A stretch of DNA of 64,000 nucleotides, taken from assembly GCA_030550455.1 (NCBI GenBank), contig JAUQPH010000001.1, positions 1 to 64,000 on the forward strand. Direction: 5' to 3'. Below are positions 35,847 through 44,144 of this stretch, piece by piece (position 1 is the stretch's first letter; the number at the start of each line of letters is the position of its first letter). This stretch comes from Thermoproteota archaeon (GTDB lineage Archaea > Thermoproteota > Thermoprotei_A > Sulfolobales > NBVN01). The notes under the pieces were generated by a model. That model did no database searches. It was not told the origin of the DNA and was given only the letters and a program-made list of their open reading frames with translations. Position numbers and translations under genes: made by a program.

Positions 35847-36672
35847 TGTAATAGTTGACTTCTGGGAAGGTGGTAGCGATCTCTACGGGTGGAGCTTGGG
35901 TTCAACTTGTCTAGACCGCGTGCCCATATTTTTACGTAGGAGTTGCTGTCATCAGCTTTTCGGTAACGCCTTAAGAGACGTAGATGTAGAAGTCGTCATC
36001 GAAGGCTTCGAAGACATCGTAGTCGAGAAGCTAGGTGATATCAGTAGGTCATTCATAGGCTTCAGCGGAAGAATGCTTACTCCAGAATACCCAGTGTGTA
36101 CTTACTACAGAAAGCTTCTTTCAAAGTCGAAGAGCACTAAGGTATTTTCACCTATTGCTAAAGTAAGCTTACAGTCTAAATGCGTAAAAACGTATCACTA
36201 CGAAGTAGAGTACGAAGAGCTCGTCAACACATTACCTCTCTACTATCTTCTATCTAAGAGCGGCTTAAGCGAGCTAGCGAGCCACTTAACGTACTCATCA
36301 GCGTACGCTCTCCTAATTATCTCTAACACAAAACTAGGAGAGTACACTAAGATACTTATTGGTCACAAGGGGTATTCCTTAGGCTACGTAGTTGTCTACG
36401 GCAAGCACCCGCTAGGCAAACTTATCTATGCCTTCGCACCCCTAGAGAAGGACCTCCTCAAAGCAGAGCTAACAAACCAGGCTGTAGTCGAGCTTAAGAG
36501 GCTCAAGCTCATTGAGGGTCCGATAAAGCTCATGAGGTCATTCTTCATTAAGTACTTCAAGATGGGGGGAGACATCAGCGAAGTGCGTAGAGCTCTAAAG
36601 AACTACGGAGTCACCTTAGCTGGTAGATACGGAAGCTGGACAGATATCTCTCTCTGCGATATATGTCCTTAA
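35779..36672 (+). CDS. Uncharacterised protein
   Basis: The 297-residue protein has a GTG start within the previous gene. The N-terminus RRVFLGNSLTANLLAREDDVI looks like a strand-loop-helix, as in nucleotide-binding folds, but lacks a full GxGxxG. The middle has cysteines (STCLDR, RRSCCHQLF) and the end DISLCDIC. It is convergent with, and touches, the next gene. The family is not recognised. The overlap with the zinc-finger-like gene argues for joint expression. Confidence 0.55.
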   Translation: MRKARRVFLGNSLTANLLAREDDVIVDFWEGGSDLYGWSLGSTCLDRVPIFLRRSCCHQLFGNALRDVDVEVVIEGFEDIVVEKLGDISRSFIGFSGRMLTPEYPVCTYYRKLLSKSKSTKVFSPIAKVSLQSKCVKTYHYEVEYEELVNTLPLYYLLSKSGLSELASHLTYSSAYALLIISNTKLGEYTKILIGHKGYSLGYVVVYGKHPLGKLIYAFAPLEKDLLKAELTNQAVVELKRLKLIEGPIKLMRSFFIKYFKMGGDISEVRRALKNYGVTLAGRYGSWTDISLCDICP

Positions 36673-36986
36673 TATACGAATACAGCATCAGCTACCTCAG
36701 GGTCCTCTAAAGACGCTAAAAGTTCAGCCCCATCGTCACTATCTTCAGAGTACATCGCTACTGAAAGTATCAAGTCTTCTAGCTCTGCGGGACTTGGTGG
36801 ACTCTTAATGGCTACTCTTACACCGTTTATAGATATATATGGAAACCGAGAGTTTACTGTTACAGGCACTACGTAGACCTCTAGTCCATACTTTTTGAAA
36901 ATCCTTTGAGCTACCTCCCACACGATCCTAACGAGGTCTTCGGAGATCTCATCACTGATTACACCAACAACTACGTTCACAGCCAT
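36669..36986 (-). CDS. Small thioredoxin-fold-like protein without CxxC
   Basis: The chosen ATG gives 105 residues beginning MAVNVVVGVISDEISE. The beta-alpha-beta pattern VEVYVVPVTV-like then FPYISINGVRVAI and SPPSPAELEDLIL recalls thioredoxin-like proteins, with the cis-Pro-like FPYISING loop, but the redox CxxC is absent. The open frame extends to 37124, but the upstream part reads like noncoding sequence and contains a TATA-like TTTTTAAGTTAAC about 35-50 bp before this ATG. The function is unknown. Confidence 0.55.
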   Translation of the reverse strand: MAVNVVVGVISDEISEDLVRIVWEVAQRIFKKYGLEVYVVPVTVNSRFPYISINGVRVAIKSPPSPAELEDLILSVAMYSEDSDDGAELLASLEDPEVADAVFVY

Positions 36987-37299
36987 GAACCATCCAAGAC
37001 ACGTACTGGAAGGAGTTAACTTAAAAAGCAAGAGGCTTATCGACCAAATTAAGTACATACCGTCAAGCTTATACCAAGAGTAATAGTAGACTTGATTAAG
37101 AGCGACTACTAGCTCTCTTAGCATCTAAGTACAAGGTACGTTCGATCACCTCGAGTACTCTAGGTAGTGTAATTCAGTAGTTTTACTGAGGGAGGTTGTT
37201 GGACTAAATAACGGCAGCAGTGGAGGTTTTACACTGGAACTCTGTCCAAAAGTTGATTAACGGTGAAAGAATAGAGTAGTGTAGTCTAGGTAGTCCACC

Positions 37300-37962
37300 A
37301 TGAATAAGACCTACAGTCTACTACCACACAAATACGCAGAGTCCCTACTTTACGTAGACCTAGTCGATCTGCTATCTGTATACAGAAGGTTCACTAAGCT
37401 GACTTCCTTAAGTCAAATCCTCGGTATTCGCGAAACCTCGTTGAGTAAGTATGCAAACGGAAGGATAAGACCGAGAACCTCTAAAAGCATATCTCTAATC
37501 AAGACGTTAACTGACGCTAAGCTTGTGAGGGAGGCGGTAATGGAGTACTTAAGGAACGAGAGCTTAGTAGACCTCCTTATGGACGCATCCTTCACGAAGC
37601 TCATAGCTTTATCAATACTCGAGAAAGTCGTTAGCATTTTCCACGGAAGCCGCGTCGAAACTATACTGACGTCAAGTGAAGCCGTACTGATAGCTTCACA
37701 CGTCGCACATAGACTTAAGTCAGCTCTTCTAAATATACACGTAATGCGAGGTAGTTCTAAACTCAAGAATATTGGAAACTCCGCCATAATCTTAGTTATG
37801 GCCGACGAAGAAATAGTTAAGGAGCTTGCTAAAGTTAGAGCAGAAAACAGAAAAGTCGACGTAAAGTACGTGTTCTTAATGATATACTCAAACGACGTAG
37901 AGCGACTCACCTCCCTATTTCCTAACGCAACCGTTGACTGCCTAATTGGGTCACCCACATAA
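37300..37962 (+). CDS. HTH transcription regulator with possible phosphoribosyltransferase-like C-terminal domain
   Basis: The 220-residue protein has an N-terminal helix-turn-helix (LTSLSQILGIRETSLSKYA, basic NGRIRPRTS). An alpha/beta C-terminal domain follows, with ILTSSEAVLIASHVAHRL and SAIILVMADEEIV. This layout is like the archaeal HTH-PRTase regulators (GfcR type), but the PRPP loop is not evident, so the effector domain is unsure. Confidence 0.6.
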   Translation: MNKTYSLLPHKYAESLLYVDLVDLLSVYRRFTKLTSLSQILGIRETSLSKYANGRIRPRTSKSISLIKTLTDAKLVREAVMEYLRNESLVDLLMDASFTKLIALSILEKVVSIFHGSRVETILTSSEAVLIASHVAHRLKSALLNIHVMRGSSKLKNIGNSAIILVMADEEIVKELAKVRAENRKVDVKYVFLMIYSNDVERLTSLFPNATVDCLIGSPT

Positions 37963-38133
37963 ACACAGAGATCGCTACTTAGTATACTCGAAGCAGTAAT
38001 ATACAGCACAAACTAAGAACACCACTATAGCCTCCAACACACCGCTATTCCTTAAATAACAAAGTAAACACTTTAGGTACTACGTATTCGAGACCAGAAT
38101 GCGGTAGATCTACTCAACTATAGAATCGCGAGT

Positions 38134-38228
38134 GGGCCCGCGGGGATTTGAACCCCGGACCACGGGGACTTCCGCCGTGTGAAGAGAGGACCCGAACCCC
38201 GCATTCTGCCAAGCTAAACTACGGGCCC
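38134..38228 (-). tRNA. tRNA-Pro (CGG) with a 22-nt intron
   Basis: Read on the minus strand: acceptor GGGCCCG/CGGGCCC, D-arm GTTT/GAAT, anticodon stem CGGGG/CCCCG, 5-nt variable loop TGGTC, and T-arm CGGGG-TTCAAAT-CCCCG. The anticodon loop begins TTCGGG, giving anticodon CGG at 38192-38194. The loop is 29 nt instead of 7, so 22 nt (38169-38190) are an intron at the canonical 37/38 position. The last 3 nt CCA are not encoded. The 5' end overlaps the 3' end of the upstream MeaB/ArgK gene by 10 nt. Confidence 0.9.
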
Positions 38229-39127
38229 TCCACAATTCTGTTTGCTATCCTGGTTTTTAAGCCTCTTAACACTTCGGTTAAAGCATTGGGGTTCTTCAAA
38301 AGCTCCTCACCAATGGCTAAACTAAGCTCCTCCCTAACTAACTGGTGCAGTAGTTCTAGAAGGGATTCCTCTACTAGGTACTTTCTTCTCTCTACTCTCT
38401 TTCTTACTCTCGCACTCTTTAAGTCTCTTTTCTTAAGTTCCGTCTTTATTGTCTCGATGAGCTCACTCAAGTTCTTCCTATATAGCGCCGAGACCTTGAG
38501 TACTGGCTTGTCTTTCACTAGAGACTTAACGTAGCTGTACATTAGGTCAGCCTCTGGTACGTCAGCTTTATTCACTACATAGATATCCCCGATCTCCATT
38601 AAACCTGCTTTTATTACCTGGACCTCGTCCCCGAGAAACGGCATCAAAACTACTACAACTACGTCACTAACTCTCAGAATGCCCGTATTCACTTGTCCAG
38701 CGCCAGGAGTCTCAACGAGTATGAAATCGTAACCAGCAGACTCAAGTACCTCGAGTGAAGTCACTGCTCTAAGTGGAATAGATCTCTCGTCTTCCGCCCA
38801 TATGCTCCTAGCGAAGGTATCTCTCGGTAGGTCAGTCATCCTCAGTCTGTTACCTAAGACAGCACCTCCCGTAAGGGGAGAGGAAGGGTCTACCAACAAG
38901 GCCGCAACTCTATAGCCCTCGCTACTCAGCTCTCTAATTAGGCACGAGATCATCGTCGACTTACCCACACCCTGCGGACCCGTAATCCCGATAACAGCAG
39001 ACCTAGGCTCTCTAACTAAGCAGTTGGATAGCGTTATTAGAGCCTTTAGCGAGTTAACCTCAGCTATAGACAGGATCTTCGATAGTGTAGCTCTATCACC
39101 TAATTCCGCACAGGATCTGCTCAACAT
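38219..39127 (-). CDS. meaB: MeaB/ArgK-family G3E GTPase (methylmalonyl-CoA mutase chaperone)
   Basis: The 302-residue P-loop GTPase has Walker A GITGPQGVGKST (47-58), DPSSPLTGGAVLGNRLRM typical of MeaB/ArgK, ETPGAGQ (switch II) and VNKAD (G4). Family members load and protect B12-dependent acyl-CoA mutases. No mutase gene is nearby. Its last codons (G-P-stop) are formed by the acceptor stem of the downstream tRNA-Pro, so the two genes overlap by 10 nt. Confidence 0.9.
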   Translation of the reverse strand: MLSRSCAELGDRATLSKILSIAEVNSLKALITLSNCLVREPRSAVIGITGPQGVGKSTMISCLIRELSSEGYRVAALLVDPSSPLTGGAVLGNRLRMTDLPRDTFARSIWAEDERSIPLRAVTSLEVLESAGYDFILVETPGAGQVNTGILRVSDVVVVVLMPFLGDEVQVIKAGLMEIGDIYVVNKADVPEADLMYSYVKSLVKDKPVLKVSALYRKNLSELIETIKTELKKRDLKSARVRKRVERRKYLVEESLLELLHQLVREELSLAIGEELLKNPNALTEVLRGLKTRIANRIVEGP

Positions 39128-39243
39128 ACCTACCAGACCCCCTCTCTAAACATAACTACGGTGTCTAAACCTAAATATCGAGTAGTTCTAACACTATCTC
39201 GCAGAAGTTACCTAAAGGTGGTCGCTCAGCTCGAGTACTACAA

Positions 39244-40323
39244 TCAAGGCCCTCCGAAGAGGTATTTATCGAGAAGTTCGTTTGGTGTTGGTACGTACTT
39301 CAGTCCGTTACCAGTTAGTGGAACAACTACTCTACCACTCAAGTCTTTAGCTACGTATTTTGCTGCTGCGTAAACTGCCGCACTACTCGGCTCTACGGGA
39401 AGACCCATAGAGTAGAGCTCTTTAATAGCCTCCCCAATGCTGTCGTCTCCCACTACGACTACGTAAGGAGACACCTTCCTGGCTCTTTCAGCGATTTGGT
39501 GAAGTCTAGGTACTATAGTTAACCTGAGTGCGTCAGCTAGGAGGCTTTTTCCACCTTCATCGCACGCTAGTGAGACCGTCCTTAAGTACTGAGTGAGCTT
39601 AGCGTACCCACATGCTTCAACAGGTATTAGAGTAGGTACTTCACTCACTAGCCCTAGTTTAGTAAGCTCTTCGAAGCCCTTGTAGAGACCTAGGAACATA
39701 GTGCCCGAGGCCACGGGTACTACGATCGCTTCAAACTTCTTACCGGAGTGAACCAGCTCGAGGGCTATGTCCTTCATACCCTCGATGAAAAATGGCTCTA
39801 CGACGTGACCGACGTAAACACCACTTCGGTCTTCTAGAGCTGCTCTGTGGGCTTCATCTCTCGTTTTAACAGTCTCGAGTTTGGCCCCAAAAGCTCTTAT
39901 AAGCCTAAGCTTACCCTGAGGTGCGTCCGCTGGAGCATAGATCTTTGCCTTAATGCCAGCTCTAGCTGAATACGCAGCAGTAGCTATTCCAGCATTACCT
40001 GAAGAGTCCTCAATTACGGTTTTCCACCCAGCCATCAACGCTCTCGATATAGTTAGGGCAGCACCTCTGTCTTTAAACGAACCAGTAGGGTTTAAGAACT
40101 CCAGCTTGAGTAGAAACCTCCCTTGTTCTACTAGCGGTGTCCTACCCTCTCCTAGGGTCACCCTCTTGAGTTCTTCGGGTACTAAGCTCCTAATGCCTTC
40201 TCTAGTAGCTAACTCATCTAAGCTGACATCTAGGAAAAGAGGCTCGCGGCAATCAGGACACGTACTTCCTGTAGACAAAGGACTGACCTCTCGACCGCAT
40301 TTAAGGCATTTAAGCTTGTACAT
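39244..40323 (-). CDS. thrC: Threonine synthase
   Basis: This PLP-dependent enzyme converts O-phosphohomoserine to threonine. At 359 residues it has an N-terminal zinc finger (C6, C9, C22, C25 in KCLKCGR and TCPDC). The PLP lysine lies in NPTGSFKDRGAAL, and the substrate/PLP motifs EDSSGNAGIATAAYSARAG and PLTGNGLKY are present. Archaeal ThrC proteins often carry this finger. The gene is divergent from ribosomal P1. Confidence 0.92.
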   Translation of the reverse strand: MYKLKCLKCGREVSPLSTGSTCPDCREPLFLDVSLDELATREGIRSLVPEELKRVTLGEGRTPLVEQGRFLLKLEFLNPTGSFKDRGAALTISRALMAGWKTVIEDSSGNAGIATAAYSARAGIKAKIYAPADAPQGKLRLIRAFGAKLETVKTRDEAHRAALEDRSGVYVGHVVEPFFIEGMKDIALELVHSGKKFEAIVVPVASGTMFLGLYKGFEELTKLGLVSEVPTLIPVEACGYAKLTQYLRTVSLACDEGGKSLLADALRLTIVPRLHQIAERARKVSPYVVVVGDDSIGEAIKELYSMGLPVEPSSAAVYAAAKYVAKDLSGRVVVPLTGNGLKYVPTPNELLDKYLFGGP

Positions 40324-40351
40324 ACGACCCCCGAAAGAACAAGGATTCGCA

Positions 40352-40364
40352 AAGCTTTTAAAGT
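40352..40364 (+). promoter_or_regulatory. TATA box of the ribosomal P1 gene
   Basis: AAAGCTTTTAAAG lies about 30-45 bp before the ATG, with a G-rich stretch (TTTGGGGGTAATAGGAG) just ahead of the start codon. The palindromic AGCTTTTAAAG may also serve the divergent threonine synthase gene. Confidence 0.45.
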
Positions 40365-40395
40365 ACCAACCTAACTGTTTGGGGGTAATAGGAGC

Positions 40396-40719
40396 ATGGA
40401 GTACATATACGCATCACTACTCCTACACTCTGCCGGTAAGGAGATAAGTGAGGAATCCCTGAAGAAGGTACTAGAAGCAGCCGGAATAGCTATAGACGAA
40501 GTTAGGGTAAAGATGATCGTTGCAGCACTGAGGGAGATAAATATAAACGACGTAATCCGCCAGGCGACTACGTTCGCACCCGCTGTAGCTGTTCAACCAG
40601 CTACTACAGCACCAGTTCAGGCGGCAGCAAAGCCATCTGAAGAAAAGAAGGAAGAAGAGAAAAAGGAGGAAGTCGGAGAAGAAACTATTGCTGAAGGGAT
40701 TTCGGCTTTATTTGGCTGA
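40396..40719 (+). CDS. rpl12: Ribosomal protein P1 (L12)
   Basis: This 107-residue stalk protein has the N-terminal dimerisation domain [20 protein letters not shown], an Ala/Pro-rich hinge, a Glu/Lys-rich tail ([11 protein letters not shown]) and the conserved C-terminal ISALFG that recruits translation factors. In most archaea it follows L11-L1-L10. Here no L10 gene is next to it, so the gene stands apart or the operon is broken. Confidence 0.95.
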   Translation: MEYIYASLLLHSAGKEISEESLKKVLEAAGIAIDEVRVKMIVAALREININDVIRQATTFAPAVAVQPATTAPVQAAAKPSEEKKEEEKKEEVGEETIAEGISALFG

Positions 40720-40737
40720 TAAAGTCGGTAGATCGTT

Positions 40738-41223
40738 TTGATAGACGATAAAGATAAAGCCATACTTGCTTTATTAGCGAAAAACGCTAGAGCGACTATT
40801 ACTTCAATAGCTAGTGTTATAAAAGTGTCAGATGTAGCAACAAAGAAGAGGCTGCAGAAGCTAGAGAACAATAAGGTAGTCTTAGGCTATCGAGTAATAG
40901 TAAACCCGAGAGAACTTGGTTACGAGGCTGTAGCTTTGATAGGAATAAATGCAGAACCAGGTAAAGTTGTCGAGATAGCCGATATTTTATCTAGTAGACA
41001 GGATACGACGTTCGTAGCTATAACCTCCGGAGACCATGAGATAATGGTTGAAGTATGGGCTAAGAATACCAAAGAGCTATTGTCTAAAATAAAGGAAATA
41101 GAGGGACTCAGTGGAGTCAAAGAACTGTGTCCAGCTATTATAGTTAACGTCGTTAAGCAGCATACGTCAATTCCAGAAGAGTTTTTAAGGGAAAGTCTAG
41201 AAAGCATCGAGTCGAAGAACTAG
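40738..41223 (+). CDS. Lrp/AsnC-family transcription regulator
   Basis: The 161-residue protein has an N-terminal HTH (DDKDKAILALLAKNARATITSIA...VATKKRLQKLE) followed by the RAM/AsnC effector domain (GINAEPGKVVEIADIL, VAITSGDHEIMVEVWA). It starts at TTG 18 bp after P1, so it may be cotranscribed. The target amino acid cannot be told from sequence. Confidence 0.88.
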   Translation: MIDDKDKAILALLAKNARATITSIASVIKVSDVATKKRLQKLENNKVVLGYRVIVNPRELGYEAVALIGINAEPGKVVEIADILSSRQDTTFVAITSGDHEIMVEVWAKNTKELLSKIKEIEGLSGVKELCPAIIVNVVKQHTSIPEEFLRESLESIESKN

Positions 41224-41295
41224 TTACTTAGATAACCACAGAACCGCAGACTTAGGGTTTGAACCTATTTATAAGAATCTTCAGAATTTTATATG

Positions 41296-41430
41296 CTAAG
41301 GAATCTCAGATACTACAGCTACCTTTTTGCGAGGACCCCCCGTAGTATGTACTCTAGCAAAAGTGTCTCGGAGTCGTTGCCGAGAGTGTGAAGACCTCTA
41401 CGCCTTGAGCACTAGTCTGTAAGGTTTTCT
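41296..41430 (+). ncRNA. Candidate small structured RNA
   Basis: Two TATA-like boxes (CTATTTATAAG near 41263-41275 and TTTTATATGC near 41287-41298) point into a stretch without an open frame. The stretch contains two hairpins: ATACTAC/GTAGTAT (41310-41316 with 41342-41348) and TCTCGG/CCGAGA (41366-41371 with 41380-41385). It precedes the IPK gene and could instead be an mRNA leader. No known RNA family is recognised. Confidence 0.2.
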
Positions 41431-41470
41431 GTTATATTCCGATTACTTCGTTAGTTGCGGGGGTAGCTAC

Positions 41471-42262
41471 TTGGAAAAAGCGGTTGTTAAGATAGTTAAA
41501 CTGGGGGGTTCAGTTATCACCTTTAAGGATAAGTTTAAGGCTCTTAGAACAGATGTTGCTAAGAGGCTCGTTAGCGAGCTGTCTAGGTACTATAAGGAGA
41601 GCGGTGAAAGCGCTAGAGTCGTAGTTATACATGGAGGTGGAAGCTATGGTCATCCCATAGTTAAAGACTGCGTCTCGAAGTATGGATTTATTGATAGAGA
41701 TTGCTATGTTGAAACCGCCGACTCTATGGATACTCTCAACTACGTATTGAAGAAGTACGCATTAGCTGCTGGACTACCCGTAGTGTCCCTACCTCCTAGG
41801 AGCTTCTGTACTATCTCCTCTAAAAACCCCGTATGCCATATTGAAGCCCTAGCCACTCTTCTCTACAAAGGGTTGGTGCCACTTACCTATGGTGACGTCA
41901 TCACTTCGGACAAGGGATTCGAAGTTATCTCGGGCGATACACTGGCTTGGTATATCGCTAGAGAGCTAAGAATAGGTGAGATAGTGTTTGTAACAGATGT
42001 CGACGGACTCTATGATAGCGACCCGAAGACCAACCCTGGTGCTAAGAAGATCTCGAGAGCCTCTATAGACGAAGTCTTGGGCTTCCTCTCCATAAGTTCC
42101 TCTAAAGTAGACGTAACTGGTGGTATGGTGAGAAAGCTCTACGAAGGAAGAGTCCTCGGACTACGTAACGTTAAGGTCAAGATCGTGAGCGGCTTCATTG
42201 AAAACAATCTTTATAGTGCTCTCACCTCAGATAACTTCGTGGGTTCAGTAGTATGCTACTAA
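41471..42262 (+). CDS. Isopentenyl phosphate kinase
   Basis: This amino-acid-kinase-fold enzyme phosphorylates isopentenyl phosphate to isopentenyl diphosphate in the archaeal mevalonate pathway. It has VKLGGSVIT, the family HGGGSYGHP with the catalytic histidine, VISGDTLAW, and VTDVDGLYDSDP. It starts at TTG with GGGGT upstream. Its 3' end overlaps the IPP isomerase gene by 10 bp, so two successive pathway steps are coupled. Confidence 0.93.
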   Translation: MEKAVVKIVKLGGSVITFKDKFKALRTDVAKRLVSELSRYYKESGESARVVVIHGGGSYGHPIVKDCVSKYGFIDRDCYVETADSMDTLNYVLKKYALAAGLPVVSLPPRSFCTISSKNPVCHIEALATLLYKGLVPLTYGDVITSDKGFEVISGDTLAWYIARELRIGEIVFVTDVDGLYDSDPKTNPGAKKISRASIDEVLGFLSISSSKVDVTGGMVRKLYEGRVLGLRNVKVKIVSGFIENNLYSALTSDNFVGSVVCY

Positions 42263-43341
42263 AGGAAGCAGAAAGTGAGAAAACAGCTAAGAGGAAGTTA
42301 GAGCACATCGAGATAGTACTCACGAAGCCAGTCGAGGGGCCGGCAACAACTTGGTTTGAGTACGTTTTCCTACCTCATAGAGCATTGCCGGTTGTAGACC
42401 CAGAGAGAGTGTCAGTTAACGTCAGTTTCCTAGGGAAAGAGATTTCCGTTCCACTAATGATAGCTGGAATAACGGGAGGAGCTCCTGGAACTGAAGCAAT
42501 AAACAAGTCTCTCGCTGAAGCTGCGTGTAGGTTTAAGATAGCTCTAGGCTTGGGAAGCCAAAGAGCTGCTCTCGAGTCAAGGGATCTTGCTTATACGTAC
42601 AGAGTTGTTAGAGATGTCTGTACAGAGATACCTATAGTTGGTAATTTAGGCATTAGCGAGTTAATTAGGTATGGACCTACCGTAGTCTACTCTCTAACGT
42701 CAATCGTAGAAGTTGATGCTATAGCAATACACTTAAACTACTTCCAAGAAATAGTCCAGCCAGAGGGGCTCGCTGGTCTATCGAGGGGGCTCGAGGTTCT
42801 CTCCGAGGCTGTTGAAATAAGTCCGGTGCCGATAATCGTAAAAGAGGTAGGCTTCGGCATCAGTAAAGAGTTCGCCACTGAACTATACTCTAGTGGAGTG
42901 AGATACATTGATGTAGCCGGTTGCGGTGGCACTAATTGGGCCCTTGTGGAGCTATACAGAGCTATATCCTCAAACAACGTCGTCAAGCAGTACATTGCTG
43001 ACGGAATAAAGGACGTTGGAATACCTACAGCGGTCTCCATAGTAGAGGTTAGGAGCGTATCCAAGGACATCACCATAATTGGGAGTGGTGGAATAAGAAG
43101 CCCCTACGACGCTGTAAAAGCCATAAGACTGGGGGCTAATCTCGTTGGTTTAGCTAGACCTATACTAGTTGCTTACTCAAAAAACCAGCTTAACGAGTTC
43201 TTAGAAGGATTCATAGTAGGTATGAAGTCTATACTAGCTTCCCTAGGTGCGAGAAACTTGGATGACGTGAGGCAAAGCCCCGTTGTCGTCGTTGGCTTAC
43301 TTAGAGACTGGATTACCTCAAGAGGACTCCAACTTACTTAA
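42253..43341 (+). CDS. fni: Isopentenyl-diphosphate delta-isomerase, type 2
   Basis: The FMN-dependent TIM-barrel enzyme interconverts IPP and DMAPP. At 362 residues it has RKLEHIEIVLTKPVEGP, the MIAGITGGAPGTEAIN loop, LGSQRAALE, GNLGISEL, HLNYFQE (the catalytic Gln region), VKEVGFG, DVAGCGGTNWA and GSGGIRSPYDAVKAI. It is coupled to the preceding kinase gene. Confidence 0.94.
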   Translation: MLLKEAESEKTAKRKLEHIEIVLTKPVEGPATTWFEYVFLPHRALPVVDPERVSVNVSFLGKEISVPLMIAGITGGAPGTEAINKSLAEAACRFKIALGLGSQRAALESRDLAYTYRVVRDVCTEIPIVGNLGISELIRYGPTVVYSLTSIVEVDAIAIHLNYFQEIVQPEGLAGLSRGLEVLSEAVEISPVPIIVKEVGFGISKEFATELYSSGVRYIDVAGCGGTNWALVELYRAISSNNVVKQYIADGIKDVGIPTAVSIVEVRSVSKDITIIGSGGIRSPYDAVKAIRLGANLVGLARPILVAYSKNQLNEFLEGFIVGMKSILASLGARNLDDVRQSPVVVVGLLRDWITSRGLQLT

Positions 43342-44144
43342 ACCTGAGTCATACGAGGGCTCGCAAGTTAGAGTTTACCGACGCAACTAGCTTCAACTAA
43401 AGCTTCACTCTTGAAGACTACGAGCAAGTTAAGCGGTTCAGTTAAGTTAAGCTACATCACGTGTTGAAACATCAGATCCCGGATTCTTCAACATCTACTA
43501 CCATATGTTAGACTCTTAGCTTTCTTATATAGCTGGGGTTCAGTTCTTATATAGGTTTATATCGGGGGGCGTCACCGTCTCTCCTTGTTCTCCCGCATAG
43601 CTTTTTGTAGTTGTAGCACTGTTTCTCGCTCTAGGGTTTTGTAGGTTTTCCTAGGGTGGGTTGCGCCTCAGCCCTACGGTTCACGGTGGCTACCAACCAC
43701 TCTACGCAGGAGTCACGGGCACTGCTCGAGCTCAACGACACGGAGCTCACACCTAGCTCTACCTCTAGGTGTCTCAAAGTACCTCTCCCCATCATCACGA
43801 AAAATTACGAAAACCTTTAAACCTAACGCATCAAAACAGTTGCGAGCCATTAGGGTCGTTCAGGATGACCTCACACCCGAAGGGCTTTCGATCCCTCATC
43901 GAGCTACGCCCACGCACCACTACGCACGCTGTACTTACGAGCGTCTCTATTTATATATTAGCAGGTAGGAAATCTAAAAAAGCTATATTAGGCTTTCCAC
44001 TCGCTCAATGAGTATGTTTCCCGATATGTGTGCTAAGCAGCAGTTAGCTGTTCTAGTGCCTCAAGAGAGTTTGAGGTTCTCGCGGTAGCGTCTTTAAGTG
44101 GTGTTTAATACTAGTAAGTAGCTAGAGGTTTTGGAAAGTAGGTA
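43342..44144. other. 803-bp gene-poor region with hairpins and a strong TATA box
   Basis: No convincing gene is seen. A TATA-like CGAAAACCTTTAAACC lies at 43808-43823. Stem-loops occur at 43749-43772 (ACACCTAG/CTAGGTGT) and 43854-43870 (GGTCGT/ATGACC). A 54-codon minus-strand frame at 43631-43795 has an Arg/Pro/Ala-rich tail that recalls the C-terminal tails of archaeal TnpB proteins. The compositional shift toward C and G suggests foreign or RNA-like sequence. A decayed IS605-type element is the leading, weak, explanation. Confidence 0.35.

Noticed and set aside
36987-37124. A 46-residue N-terminal extension of the thioredoxin-like protein.
   Set aside because: It includes a TATA-like element, has no good ribosome site, and the fold begins at the ATG at 36986.
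43560-44000. RNase P RNA or SRP 7S RNA in the long gap.
   Set aside because: Neither the conserved RNase P core motifs nor the SRP domain IV GGAAG...GCA signature could be found on either strand.
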